From: JACVRW01 sp963734365
GTDB lineage: Bacteria > Actinomycetota > Thermoleophilia > Solirubrobacterales > Thermoleophilaceae
DNA length: 64,000 nucleotides
Assembly: GCA_963734365.1 (NCBI GenBank)
Contig: CAVTGV010000006.1
Coordinates: 310,001-374,000 of the forward strand
Direction of reading: 5' to 3'
A program made the translations under genes and the position numbers. This document shows, piece by piece, positions 18,291 to 26,966 of this stretch (its first letter is position 1; the number at the start of each line of letters is the position of its first letter). Under the pieces are notes generated by a model. That model searched no databases. It was not told the DNA's origin and saw only the letters and a list, made by a program, of their open reading frames with translations.

Positions 18291-19232
18291 TGGACCCAAG
18301 GACCGAGCACTCACTCGAGGCAACCGGAGAGCGGCTCGTACCCGAGGCTCCAGCACGGCGAGGTGGTGCACGCCGAGCATCTTGTCCGCTACCACCTTGC
18401 TGCCCAGCTCGCCGAGTCGCGCCGAGTGCTGGACGCCGCCTGCGGAGAGGGGTACGGGACAAATCTCATCGCCGCTGCGAGCGCGACTTCGGCGGTCGGA
18501 ATCGACCTTGACGCGGGGACGATTGAACACGCGCGTCTGCGCTATCCAGCGGCGGAGTTCGTTCAAGGCGACATCCAACGACTGCCTTTCGAGGACGGCG
18601 CCTTCGACCTCGTCGTGTCGTTCGAGACGATCGAGCACGTCCGGGATCCTGAGCGCGTGCTCGATGAGCTTCGGCGCGTACTGGTCGATGAGGGCGTGCT
18701 GGTGATTTCTACTCCCAACAAAGATCAGTACCTGGTGGAGAACGAGTTTCACGAGCGTGAGTTCAGACATCAGGAGTTCGTGGAGCTACTCAATGAGCGA
18801 TTCGCGAGCGTTGAGCTCCTCCTGCAGCGGAACTGGCTCGCGTCCACGATCGTGCCTCCCGAGCTGGCGAGAGATGCCTCTGGTCGCGCGGCAGAAGGAA
18901 TCACGTTCGCGAAGCTCACCGGAATCGAGCCCGGGGAAGAGCTGTATACGGTGGCCCTTTGCGGGAATACGCCGGCACCCCCCGTACGCCCAGTGGTGGT
19001 CGCGGCGGGGCTCGACGAATCTCAGGAGCTCGCGCGGCGGATCGTGGACACCGAGCGCAGCGCGACCAGGTGGCACGACGAGTATCTGACCGCTCGCGAC
19101 ACGGCGGCAGATATGCGCCGCTTCTACGAGGAGACGGAGCGAGCCCTGATGGATGTCTACAACTCCGCCTGGTGGCGGATGACCGCCCCTCTGCGCTCAC
19201 TCGCTGACCGCCTAAGGCGCCGAAGTGGCTGA
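18290..19232 (+). CDS. SAM-dependent methyltransferase, N-terminal frameshift
   Basis: A class I methyltransferase with SAM loop LDAACGEGYGTN, ID(L)D after strand 2, and VVSFETIEHVRDPERVL. The long frame begins only at a GTG at 18363, but the true N-terminus is in another frame from the ATG at 18290: MDPRTEHSLEATGERLVPE is a family-typical start that should run into HGEVVHAEHLVRYH. One base is missing near 18348 (GAGGCTCCAG; an extra C restores it). After about residue 235 a helical tail ends in SAWWRMTAPLRSLADRL, a motif seen at the ends of many glycan-cluster transferases. It overlaps the next glycosyltransferase by 8 bp. Confidence 0.75.
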
Positions 19233-20184
19233 CGTGACAGTGGCCATGCCGGTTCGCAATGGAGGAGGACTGCTCCAGGACGTGCTCAAGGCGGTCCGAG
19301 CGCAGCGCCTCGATAAGGACGTTGAAGTGCTGGTTGCCGATTCGGGGTCGACTGACGGGTCGCCACGACTCGCCCGCCGCTACGGCGCCGAAGTTATTGA
19401 TGTCCCTCCCGGTCGGTACTCACACGGCGGTACCCGCAACCTTCTCGTGCGCCGCGCCAGCGGATCACACGTCGCGTTACTAACACAGGACGCGGTACCC
19501 GCCGACGATCGCTGGCTGGCGCGGCTGTTGGCGGGCTTCGAGGTCGGCGAGGACGTGGGACTCGTGTTTGGTCCCTACCGCGCGCGGAGCGATGCCAGTG
19601 TGATGGTGCGGCGCGAGCTCGACGACTGGTTCGACTCGCTCGCGCCGGAGGTCCGCGGCATCGCCGATCAAAGCGCGCCCGACGCCACTCGCCGGCTCTT
19701 CTTCACGGACGCCAACGGTTGCATCGCTCGAGCGGCGTGGGAGAGCGTTCCCTTCCGCGAGGTCGCTTACGCGGAGGATCAGCTGCTGGCGCGGGACATG
19801 CTGGCCGCCGGGTACGCCAAGGTCTACCGCTCCGACGCCGCCGTCATTCATTCGCACGACTACAAGCCCATAGACCAGTTGCGACGCTCGTTCGACGAAT
19901 GGCGCGGCCTGCGTGAGGTGCAGGCGGTCGCTGTGCCGCCCAGCATCAGAGATCTGGCGATGGGAGTCCAACGGGCCGTCCGCGATGACGTAACTCTGGC
20001 GCGCGTCGAGGGAGAGGCGGGAGCGGTGAGCATTCGCACCGGCGCCGTTTCCCTGCGGCACCATGCGCTCCGCGCGGTGGGCACCGCGCTCGGATCGCGC
20101 GCCGACCGTCTGCCTGCGCAAATCACGCGCGCCTGCTCGCTCGAGCGGCGAGCGGGTTTTGATCTGGTCTCGGAGCGAAGATGA
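19225..20184 (+). CDS. Glycosyltransferase family 2
   Basis: The 319-residue GTG-start protein has a GT-A fold. TVAMPVRNGGG at residue 5 is the first strand, VLVADSGSTDGSP near residue 34 is the nucleotide-binding region, and AEDQLLARDML near residue 185 supplies the general base (ED motif) of inverting GT2 enzymes. It resembles rhamnosyltransferases. It overlaps the upstream methyltransferase by 8 bp and the downstream GT2-GT4 gene by 4 bp (ATGA), so 18290-22187 is one transcription unit. Confidence 0.85.
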   Translation: MADVTVAMPVRNGGGLLQDVLKAVRAQRLDKDVEVLVADSGSTDGSPRLARRYGAEVIDVPPGRYSHGGTRNLLVRRASGSHVALLTQDAVPADDRWLARLLAGFEVGEDVGLVFGPYRARSDASVMVRRELDDWFDSLAPEVRGIADQSAPDATRRLFFTDANGCIARAAWESVPFREVAYAEDQLLARDMLAAGYAKVYRSDAAVIHSHDYKPIDQLRRSFDEWRGLREVQAVAVPPSIRDLAMGVQRAVRDDVTLARVEGEAGAVSIRTGAVSLRHHALRAVGTALGSRADRLPAQITRACSLERRAGFDLVSERR

Positions 20185-22187
20185 TGGGCGAAGGATCCAA
20201 CCTACCTCGCCGGCGTCGTAGAAGGCCGTTCCTCAACGACCTCCCCCAGCGTGGCTATCTGACCATCAAGCACCACGGATGGCGTGAATTCTTCGCCCGC
20301 CTGGTCGCCGCGCCGTTCCGCCTGGTCGGCGCCGAGCGTCGGGTCCGCACGCGCCTCTCGAACTGGACGCACCACCACCGAGTCCGCCAGTGGTACAAAG
20401 GCGCCGGCCGCCCCGTCACGATCGTCATGCCCACCTACGGCGACCCGTCCATCACCATCGACGCGGTCAAGCGGCTCCGGCGCACCGTGGATGGCGCGCG
20501 CACCCGAATCGTCGTCGTCGACGACGGAAGCAGTCCTGAGCATCAGGCCCGGTTGCGTGAGCTCGAGGGGGCCGAGCTCGAGCTCGGGACCACCAACCAG
20601 GGCTACGCCGCCGCGGTGAACCGCGGCCTCGCGCGCGCCGGCCGCGATCGCGACGTCGTGGTGCTGAACAACGATGTGATCGCCCACCGGAGCTGGCTCG
20701 AGAGCCTGCAGTACGTCGCCTACGACCAGGACGACACCGGCGTGGTCGGGCCGATGCTGCTGTATCCCGACGGACGCATCCAGGCCGCGGGCGCTCACCG
20801 CAACCTCGGCGCGCCGCTGTGGTTCGACCATCGCTATCGCTTCAAGCGCCCCGATCACGGACCGGCGAACGTGCCCGACACCGCCCTGGCGGTCACCGGC
20901 GCCGCGATGTATCTCCGCCGTGAGCTGATCGAGGCGCTGGGCGACTTCGACGACCAGTTCCCCATGGCCTACGAGGACGTCGACTATTGCCTGCGCGCCT
21001 GGGAGGCCGGCTGGCAGGTTCGCTACGAACCCACGTCCCGGCTCACGCACGTGGAATCGCCCACCCGCGGCACCGAGGTGGGAGAGCGTGAGCTGCGTTC
21101 CCAACAGCACTTCTGGACCAAGTGGGGCGACTGGTTCGATGCTCGCAGGGTCCAGACCGACGACGGCCACCTGCGCGTGATCTACGTGACCCAGGACACC
21201 GGAGTCGGGGGCGGTCACCGCGACGTCTTCGAGCACCTCAACCGGTTGCAGGCCCGCGGCCACGAGGTGGAGCTCTTCTCACTTGCGGGCCAGCCGGACT
21301 GGTTTCCTCTCGAGGCGCCGGTCAGGGAGTTCGCGACCTATCAGGAGCTCGCGGCCGCCCTCGCCGACGAGGACGCCATCAAGGTCGCCACCTGGTGGGA
21401 GACCGCGCCCTGGGTCTGGCGCGCCTCGGTCACGCGAGGCATCCCCGTCTACTTCGTCCAGGACATCGAGACCTCTTACTACCCCGGCGACCAGGCGGCG
21501 CAGAACCGCGTGCTGGCCAGCTACCGCGAGGAGTTCCGCTACATCACGATCTCGGGCTGGAATCGCGAGCGGCTCGGCGAGCTGGGCCTGTCCGCCGAGC
21601 TGATCCCGCCGGGAATCGACCTCGGGAACTTCCGCCGGCTCGACCGCCCCAAGCGCGACGACGTCGTCCTGGCCATCGGTCGCTCGCTGCCGCTCAAGAA
21701 CCTCCCGCTCACGATCGACGCCTGGCGCGCGCTGGAGCCCCGGCCCGAGCTGTGGATGTTCGGCGTGGAGCCGGAGCTCGGCCCCAAGTACGAAGCGCGC
21801 TACTTCGAGCGCCCCAGCGACGAGCGCGTGAACGAGCTGTTCAACGAGGCCACGGTGTTCGTCCAGACCTCGATCCACGAGGGCTTCTGCCTGCCGCTGC
21901 TGGAGGCCATGGCCGCCGGCACGCCGGTGGTGTCCACCGACGCCCACGGCAACCGGGACTTCTGCCGCCACGAGGAGAACTGCCTGATCGCCGACGCGGA
22001 TCCCGGCGCAGTGAGTCAGGCGCTCCAACGGATCCTCGGCGACGCCGAGCTGCGCTCCCGCCTGATCGCCGCCGGCCTGGAGACCGCGGCCGACTACGCG
22101 TGGGAGCGGCGCATCGACAAGCTCGAGAGCTTCTTCAGCGAGGTGGCCGCTACAGCTCCTCGGCGATCCGTGGCGCCTCGCGGTTGA
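20181..22187 (+). CDS. Two-domain glycosyltransferase, GT2 fused to GT4
   Basis: This 668-residue protein joins two transferases. Residues about 75-300 are GT2: VTIVMPTYGDPS, IVVVDDGSS, NNDVIAHRSWLES and AYEDVDYCLRAWEAGW (the ED-type base). Residues about 330-655 are GT4: a GVGGGHRDV acceptor loop, IPPGIDLGNFRR, and donor site SIHEGFCLPLLEAMAAGTPVV. Such fusions usually add two sugars in turn to one chain, so this is a good candidate for a polymerising or repeat-unit enzyme feeding the Wzm/Wzt exporter, whose permease gene it overlaps tail to tail by 38 bp. The sugars are unknown. Confidence 0.85.
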   Translation: MMGEGSNLPRRRRRRPFLNDLPQRGYLTIKHHGWREFFARLVAAPFRLVGAERRVRTRLSNWTHHHRVRQWYKGAGRPVTIVMPTYGDPSITIDAVKRLRRTVDGARTRIVVVDDGSSPEHQARLRELEGAELELGTTNQGYAAAVNRGLARAGRDRDVVVLNNDVIAHRSWLESLQYVAYDQDDTGVVGPMLLYPDGRIQAAGAHRNLGAPLWFDHRYRFKRPDHGPANVPDTALAVTGAAMYLRRELIEALGDFDDQFPMAYEDVDYCLRAWEAGWQVRYEPTSRLTHVESPTRGTEVGERELRSQQHFWTKWGDWFDARRVQTDDGHLRVIYVTQDTGVGGGHRDVFEHLNRLQARGHEVELFSLAGQPDWFPLEAPVREFATYQELAAALADEDAIKVATWWETAPWVWRASVTRGIPVYFVQDIETSYYPGDQAAQNRVLASYREEFRYITISGWNRERLGELGLSAELIPPGIDLGNFRRLDRPKRDDVVLAIGRSLPLKNLPLTIDAWRALEPRPELWMFGVEPELGPKYEARYFERPSDERVNELFNEATVFVQTSIHEGFCLPLLEAMAAGTPVVSTDAHGNRDFCRHEENCLIADADPGAVSQALQRILGDAELRSRLIAAGLETAADYAWERRIDKLESFFSEVAATAPRRSVAPRG

Positions 22188-23004
22188 AGACCCAGAAGCC
22201 GAGCGCCAGGAGGGCGATGACGATTGCCGCGGGGATGAGCAGGTACTCGGCCCCGCCGGCGGCGTCCCAGGAGTTGGGCGCGTTCGCGTCGATCAGGGAG
22301 TGGCGGGCCTGCACCAGGATGGTGGCCAGCGGGTTGAACCAGATCACCAGATGCTGGAGCGTCAGATCGGGGATGACCTCGATCACGTAGAGGATCGGTG
22401 AGGCGTAGAACGCGATCTGCACCACCACCTCCCAGATCGGCTGCAGGTCCCGGAAGCGCACGTAGAGCGCCGACAGCAGCATCGCCAGCCCGCCCGCGAA
22501 GGCGCCGAGCGGGAACAGCATCAGGGGCAGCGCCAGCCACTCGAGTCTCGGAGTCACGCCGGTGATCAGCACGAACACCAGCACGGCGAGGAGGTTCAGG
22601 AACAGGTTGAAGAAGGCCAGCGTGATCACCGACAGAGGCACCACCAGCCGCGGGAACTCGATCTTGCGGACGAGGTTCTCGCGGTCCAGCACCGCCGTGA
22701 CCGAGCCGCTCGTGGCGTCGGCGAAGAACGTGTAGAGAACGATCCCGGTGAGCAGGATCGCCGGGTAGAAGGGCACGTCGTCGCCCAAGCGCACGAACTG
22801 CGTGAAGACCACGTACAGGATCCCGAACAGCATCAGCGGCCGCATCAGCTGCCAGAAGTAGCCGAGCACCGAGCCGAAGAAGCGCAGCTTGAACTCCATC
22901 ACGGCGAGGGTGATCGTCAGGGCCAGCAGCCGGGAGGCATCGCTGCCGAGCGCGGAAGGCCCTCTGATCGGCCGGCCCACCCGGCCGGCGTGCGCGGTGG
23001 TCAT
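22150..23004 (-). CDS. wzm: ABC-2 type polysaccharide export permease (Wzm/TagG-like)
   Basis: The 284-residue protein has six hydrophobic segments, an amphipathic N-terminal stretch and the motif FGSVLGYFWQLMRPLMLF near residue 47, all typical of polysaccharide ABC exporter permeases. It would form the membrane channel of a homodimeric exporter with the ATPase encoded upstream. The ATG at 23004 overlaps the ATPase stop by four bases. Substrate is inferred to be the glycan made by the surrounding transferases. Confidence 0.9.
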   Translation of the reverse strand: MTTAHAGRVGRPIRGPSALGSDASRLLALTITLAVMEFKLRFFGSVLGYFWQLMRPLMLFGILYVVFTQFVRLGDDVPFYPAILLTGIVLYTFFADATSGSVTAVLDRENLVRKIEFPRLVVPLSVITLAFFNLFLNLLAVLVFVLITGVTPRLEWLALPLMLFPLGAFAGGLAMLLSALYVRFRDLQPIWEVVVQIAFYASPILYVIEVIPDLTLQHLVIWFNPLATILVQARHSLIDANAPNSWDAAGGAEYLLIPAAIVIALLALGFWVFNREAPRIAEEL

Positions 23005-24248
23005 CCCCCGGGCGCGCGGTCGGGAATTCGGCCAGGAGCCTCGATGCGGATGTCGTGGGGCAGGTCGACGATGCCGCCGGCCGCCCCCGCACCGGTGACC
23101 ACGAACGAGAAGATGTTCTCCCAGCGGTCCGCGATCCGGCCGCCGGGATGGGAGATCAGTGTCGATACCGCGTAGCGGCCCGGCGCGAGCGCGTTCTCGA
23201 AGGACACCGTGAAGTCCACGGTCTCGCCCGCTTCGAAATGGCCGCTCTGCTCGCCGCGGGTGGCCGAGTTCGCAACGAACACGTTCTGGTGCTGGGGATT
23301 GACGAGCGCGACGGCGAACTCCGGATCCTCGAGCGGCTGGTCAAAATGGACGCTCGCGTGGACCGAACAGGGCCGGCCCTGAGGCAGCGCGCCGAGACGT
23401 GCGCCGTGCTCGTCCTCGATCCAGGCGTCCGTGACCCGCGCGTCTCCGTCGCCGGCCCGGACCTTGCCGGAGCCGTCGGCGCGATCCTCGCCGATGCCCT
23501 CGAAGTTCAGCTGGAGATAGCGGTCGGCCACCTCATCGGGATCACCGATCGCCACGATGTGCCCGCGCTCGAGGAGCATCGCGCGGTGACAGAAGCGCTG
23601 CACCGCGGCCATGTCGTGCGTGACGAAGAGGACGGTCTTGCCCTCCTCGCGCATCCGAAAGAACGTGTCGAAGCACTTCTGCTGGAACGAGGCGTCCCCC
23701 ACGGCCAGGATCTCGTCGACGAGGAGGATGTCGGAGGGCACCTGGATCATCACCGAGAACGCCAGCCGTACGTGCATGCCCGATGAGTAGTTCTTGAGCT
23801 TCAAGTCCACGAACTCCTCGAGCTCGGCGAAGCGCACCACGTCCTCGAAGCGCTCGCGCGCCTCGCGCGGCGAGAGCCCGAGCATGATCCCGTTGAGGAC
23901 GACGTTGTCGCGGGCGGCCAGCTCCGGGTTGAAGCCCACCCCGAGCTCGATGAAGGTCGAGAGGCGACCGTCCACGTAGATCTCGCCCTGATCGGTCCGG
24001 TAGATGCCGGCGAGGCACTTGAGCAGGCTGCTCTTGCCCGAGCCGTTGCGACCCACGATCCCGAAGAACTCGCCCCGCTCGACCGAGAAGCTCACGTCGT
24101 CGAGCGCCTCGAAGGTGTGCTCGCCGCCGCGGCGGAACGGGTGCAGCGCACGCTCCTTGAGCGTGTTCCGGCGCTCGTGGGGAACCACGAAGCGCTTGGT
24201 CACGTGGTCCACGACCACCGCTGGAGCTGTGCCGTCGGGCGCGCTCAC
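23001..24248 (-). CDS. wzt: Polysaccharide export ATPase with glycan-binding domain (Wzt-like)
   Basis: The 415-residue ATPase of the exporter. Walker A is GRNGSGKSSLL near residue 67, the signature is YSSGMHVRLAFS (a Wzt/TagH-type variant), Walker B is DILLVDEILAVGD and the switch His is in VTHDMA. Residues about 275-400 form an extra beta-rich domain like the Wzt C-terminal carbohydrate-binding domain, which in O-antigen systems recognises the chain terminus and sets substrate specificity. The frame is open to 24872, but the GTG at 24248 just before the first ABC strand fits family length. Its presence suggests export of a capped full-length chain. Confidence 0.9.
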   Translation of the reverse strand: MSAPDGTAPAVVVDHVTKRFVVPHERRNTLKERALHPFRRGGEHTFEALDDVSFSVERGEFFGIVGRNGSGKSSLLKCLAGIYRTDQGEIYVDGRLSTFIELGVGFNPELAARDNVVLNGIMLGLSPREARERFEDVVRFAELEEFVDLKLKNYSSGMHVRLAFSVMIQVPSDILLVDEILAVGDASFQQKCFDTFFRMREEGKTVLFVTHDMAAVQRFCHRAMLLERGHIVAIGDPDEVADRYLQLNFEGIGEDRADGSGKVRAGDGDARVTDAWIEDEHGARLGALPQGRPCSVHASVHFDQPLEDPEFAVALVNPQHQNVFVANSATRGEQSGHFEAGETVDFTVSFENALAPGRYAVSTLISHPGGRIADRWENIFSFVVTGAGAAGGIVDLPHDIRIEAPGRIPDRAPGG

Positions 24249-24280
24249 GGCCCGGAACGGTATCGGGGAGCCCCGGGGCC

Positions 24281-24769
24281 CTAGGAGTTCTGCAACGACC
24301 GCCGCAGCGGCACCACGTACCACAGCACCAGGAACATCAGCGCCACCGCCCCCGCCACGATCGTGACCGTGGTCGAGCTGTAGAGAAGGTCGGTGATCAG
24401 CAGGATCGCGCCCGTCATCGCCGTGGCCAGGAACCCCAGGCCGATCACCGCGAAGCGGTTGGCCGTGACGATGATGCGCTCCTTGTCCTGCTGCCGAAAC
24501 TGGACGCGGTGGTGGACCACCGGCGCTATCAGGAAGCCCGTGGCGATCGTGGCGAGCAGGAGGGTCACGAAGTACACCGTCTGCTGGAAGTTGGTGATCT
24601 CCGGAAAGCGCTGGTTGAAGGGGACCACCAGCAGGAACGCGAACAGCACCTGCACCCCGGGCAGCGCTATCCGGAGCTCTCCGAGCATCTCCGTGAGATT
24701 GCGGTCGAGGCGTTCCTGCTCTGTCTCGTCGCGGCCGGAGCCGGTGTGCCCGCTCGACGTCGTGGCCAT
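24281..24769 (-). CDS. DUF6328-like small membrane protein
   Basis: The 162-residue protein has an acidic N-terminus with the pattern RLDRNLTEMLGELRIALPGVQVLF, then four hydrophobic segments. That N-terminal pattern is characteristic of the DUF6328 family of actinobacterial membrane proteins, whose role is unknown. It lies 32 bp upstream of wzt on the same strand, but nothing links it to glycan export. Divergent from the small gene at 24822. Confidence 0.7.
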   Translation of the reverse strand: MATTSSGHTGSGRDETEQERLDRNLTEMLGELRIALPGVQVLFAFLLVVPFNQRFPEITNFQQTVYFVTLLLATIATGFLIAPVVHHRVQFRQQDKERIIVTANRFAVIGLGFLATAMTGAILLITDLLYSSTTVTIVAGAVALMFLVLWYVVPLRRSLQNS

Positions 24770-24821
24770 TCCCTAGTTCTACCCGGTACCGACGGCCGGA
24801 TATGCAGGTACAACTTCTCTC

Positions 24822-24989
24822 ATGACCGCCTGGGACGACGACGACTGGACCGGCGAGCCGCCCGAGGGCCACATCTCACGGGACCGGGCCAAGCCCGGGT
24901 TCTGGAACGAGAACCGCACACCGCTGTCGATCACCGGCGTGGGCATCGGGATCGCTCTGATCATCCTCGTGGTCGTCTGGCTGCTGTAG
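24822..24989 (+). CDS. Small single-pass membrane protein, 55 residues
   Basis: A short ATG-start frame read by hand. The first 35 residues are polar and acidic (WDDDDWTGEPPEG), and the last 19 are a clean transmembrane helix ending directly at the stop (LIILVVVWLL). This is a tail-anchored layout. Similar short proteins are common in actinobacteria but I cannot name a family. The next gene starts 7 bp later, so it is probably the first gene of a unit with the SDR. Function unknown. Confidence 0.6.
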   Translation: MTAWDDDDWTGEPPEGHISRDRAKPGFWNENRTPLSITGVGIGIALIILVVVWLL

Positions 24990-24996
24990 TCGGGCC

Positions 24997-25734
24997 ATGA
25001 CGACGACCGAAGACAGGGTGGCCGTGGTGCTGGGGGCGAAGAACCTGGGTGGGGCCATCGCCGGTCATCTGATCGAGCACGGCTGGCGGGTCGCGTCCGT
25101 GGCGCGCACCGAAGAGACCGTTCAGGCGGCCGGCGAGCGCGGTGCACTCGGCATCGCAGCCGACGCGTCGGACGGCGGGCAGCTCGCCGCCGCGCTCGCA
25201 CGGGCACGCGACGAGCTCGGCCCGCCGCAGCTGATCGTCAACGCCGTGAGCGCCAGCCGCCCGCCTGACGACGGCGCCGGCTTCGGCGGCGGCCCCATCG
25301 CCGGCGCGAGCCTGGAGGGCTTCCGCGGCTGGACGGTGGCGGTGGCCGAGCAGGCCTTCGTGTTCCTCTCCACCGGGATCGCCGCGCTGCAGGAGGGCGG
25401 CGCACGGGGCACGCTGATCCAGGTGACCGGCGGCTCGTCGCGCCGGGCCATGCCGGGCCGCGGACTCTGGTCCGCGGGCGGCCAGGCCACCCGAGCGATG
25501 GTCCACGCCGCCGCGCAGGAACAGCGCGAGCAGGGGATCCACGTGGCGCTCCTGATCGTGGACGCCACCATCGAGTCGCCCAAGACCGCCTCCTACACCC
25601 GGGACGCGCCCGCCAACTCGCTCGCCGACCAGCGCCTGGTCGCCGAGGCCGTGCAGTTCCTGGCCGAGCAGGAGCCGAGGGCCTACACCCACGAGCTGAT
25701 GCTCACGCCCGCCGGCGACCGCTGGGTGCCCTGA
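24997..25734 (+). CDS. Short-chain dehydrogenase-like protein, active site altered
   Basis: The 245-residue protein has the SDR fold pattern: VAVVLGAKNLGGAIA at residue 8 for the cofactor loop, ADASDGG after strand 3, LIVNAVSAS where NNAG is normal, and VTGGSSRRAMPG for the catalytic strand. The catalytic Tyr-x-x-x-Lys is not visible: the corresponding stretch reads GLWSAGGQATRAM, with Trp and Gly at the likely positions. It may be a non-enzymatic or unusual SDR. It sits between the small membrane protein and the TylF-type methyltransferase (11-bp gap). Confidence 0.7.
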   Translation: MTTTEDRVAVVLGAKNLGGAIAGHLIEHGWRVASVARTEETVQAAGERGALGIAADASDGGQLAAALARARDELGPPQLIVNAVSASRPPDDGAGFGGGPIAGASLEGFRGWTVAVAEQAFVFLSTGIAALQEGGARGTLIQVTGGSSRRAMPGRGLWSAGGQATRAMVHAAAQEQREQGIHVALLIVDATIESPKTASYTRDAPANSLADQRLVAEAVQFLAEQEPRAYTHELMLTPAGDRWVP

Positions 25735-25745
25735 GAACCGGCCCG

Positions 25746-26528
25746 GTGCACGCTCGGGAAATCCCGCGGAAGCTGCTCTCCCGGCTCGGCTACCGGATCG
25801 AGCCGGTGCCGCACGCCGGCCGCCTCGAGCGCTCCCATCCCGACCTCGACGCCGCGTTCGCCGCCGTGCACGCGCGCTGTGCCCCGTTCACGATGACCAC
25901 GGTGGAGCGCATGTACGCGCTCTGGCAGGGCGTGCGCCACGTGTGCCGGCGAGGCGTGCGTGGCGATCTGGTGGAGTGCGGCGTCTGGCGGGGCGGCAGC
26001 TCGATGGTCGCCGCTCTGACCCTCGGCCAGGAGGGCGACGAGCAGCGCAGGCTCTGGCTCTACGACACCTTCGCCGGGATGAGCGAGCCGGGCGAGCGCG
26101 ACGTGACCTTCGACGGGATGTCGGCCCGCGACAACTGGCAGTCGATCAGCACCACGCCGGGCGATCCGACGATGGCCGCCGCCACGCTGGACGAGGTCCA
26201 GCGCAACATGGCCTCCACCGGGATCGCGGCCGAGCGCGTGGAGTACGTGCGCGGCCCGGTGGAGCAGACGATCCCCGCCAGCGTGCCCGAGCGCATCGCG
26301 CTCCTGCGCCTCGATACCGACTGGTACGAGTCCACCCGCCACGAGCTCGAGCAGCTCTGGGAGCGCCTCGAGCCGGGCGGCGTGCTGATCGTCGACGACT
26401 ACGGCCACTGGACCGGCGCGCGCGAGGCGGTGGACGAGTTCTTCGCCGGGCGTGCCGACGCGCCGCTGCTCGCCCGTGTGGACTACACCGGGCGCATCGG
26501 AGTCAAGACCGCGTCAGCGCCCGGCTGA
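25746..26528 (+). CDS. TylF/MycF-family O-methyltransferase
   Basis: A 260-residue class I methyltransferase from a GTG start. The motifs LVECGVWRGGSSM near residue 75 (SAM site) and LLRLDTDWYEST near 187 with VDDYGHW near 217 (metal-binding acidic residues) mark the macrocin O-methyltransferase family, which methylates sugar hydroxyls in a magnesium-dependent way. As it lies just beyond the export genes, it may modify a surface sugar, but it could equally serve a metabolite. It overlaps the convergent YccF gene end by 15 bp. Confidence 0.85.
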   Translation: MHAREIPRKLLSRLGYRIEPVPHAGRLERSHPDLDAAFAAVHARCAPFTMTTVERMYALWQGVRHVCRRGVRGDLVECGVWRGGSSMVAALTLGQEGDEQRRLWLYDTFAGMSEPGERDVTFDGMSARDNWQSISTTPGDPTMAAATLDEVQRNMASTGIAAERVEYVRGPVEQTIPASVPERIALLRLDTDWYESTRHELEQLWERLEPGGVLIVDDYGHWTGAREAVDEFFAGRADAPLLARVDYTGRIGVKTASAPG

Positions 26529-26966
26529 GGGCGGAAGCTCTTGGCGCCCGCCGGGTACCGCCATCGCACTGCTGTAGTAGGCGGCATCGAGCTCAGCCAT
26601 CGGCACCACCTCGCGGCCGAACGGCCACAGCGCCATCGGTATCAGCTTGATGTTCGCCCAGGCGAGCGGGATGCCGATGATCGTGATCGCCAGCAGGACG
26701 GCCGTGACGAGGTGACCCACGGCCAGCCACCAGCCGGCGAGCACCAGCCAGATCACGTTGCCGATCACGCTCCCCGCACCCGCTTCGGGCTTCTTGACCA
26801 CCGCCCGGCCGAACGGCCAGAGCGAATAGCCGGCCAGCTTGAAGGCCTGGATCCCGAACGGGATCGTGATGATGAGGATGCACATCACGAGCCCCGCCAG
26901 CGCGTACCCCACCGCTAGCCAGAACCCGGAGAGCACGAGCCAGATGATGTTCAGCAGCGTCCGCAT
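26514..26966 (-). CDS. YccF-domain membrane protein
   Basis: This is a 150-residue protein with two copies of the YccF repeat: N-terminal NIIWLVLSGFWLAVGYALAG and an internal NVIWLVLAGWWLAVGHLVTA, each followed by the marker IPF/L...K and LWPFGR. Family members are small inner-membrane proteins of unknown function. The ATG at 26966 begins exactly at the first repeat. Its start sits just after the corrected typA stop at 26989; in the uncorrected frame typA would run into it. Confidence 0.85.
   Translation of the reverse strand: MRTLLNIIWLVLSGFWLAVGYALAGLVMCILIITIPFGIQAFKLAGYSLWPFGRAVVKKPEAGAGSVIGNVIWLVLAGWWLAVGHLVTAVLLAITIIGIPLAWANIKLIPMALWPFGREVVPMAELDAAYYSSAMAVPGGRQELPPSAGR

Noticed and set aside
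20202..21263. 353-codon frame antisense to the GT2-GT4 gene
   Set aside because: Shadow; the sense frame has intact glycosyltransferase motifs.
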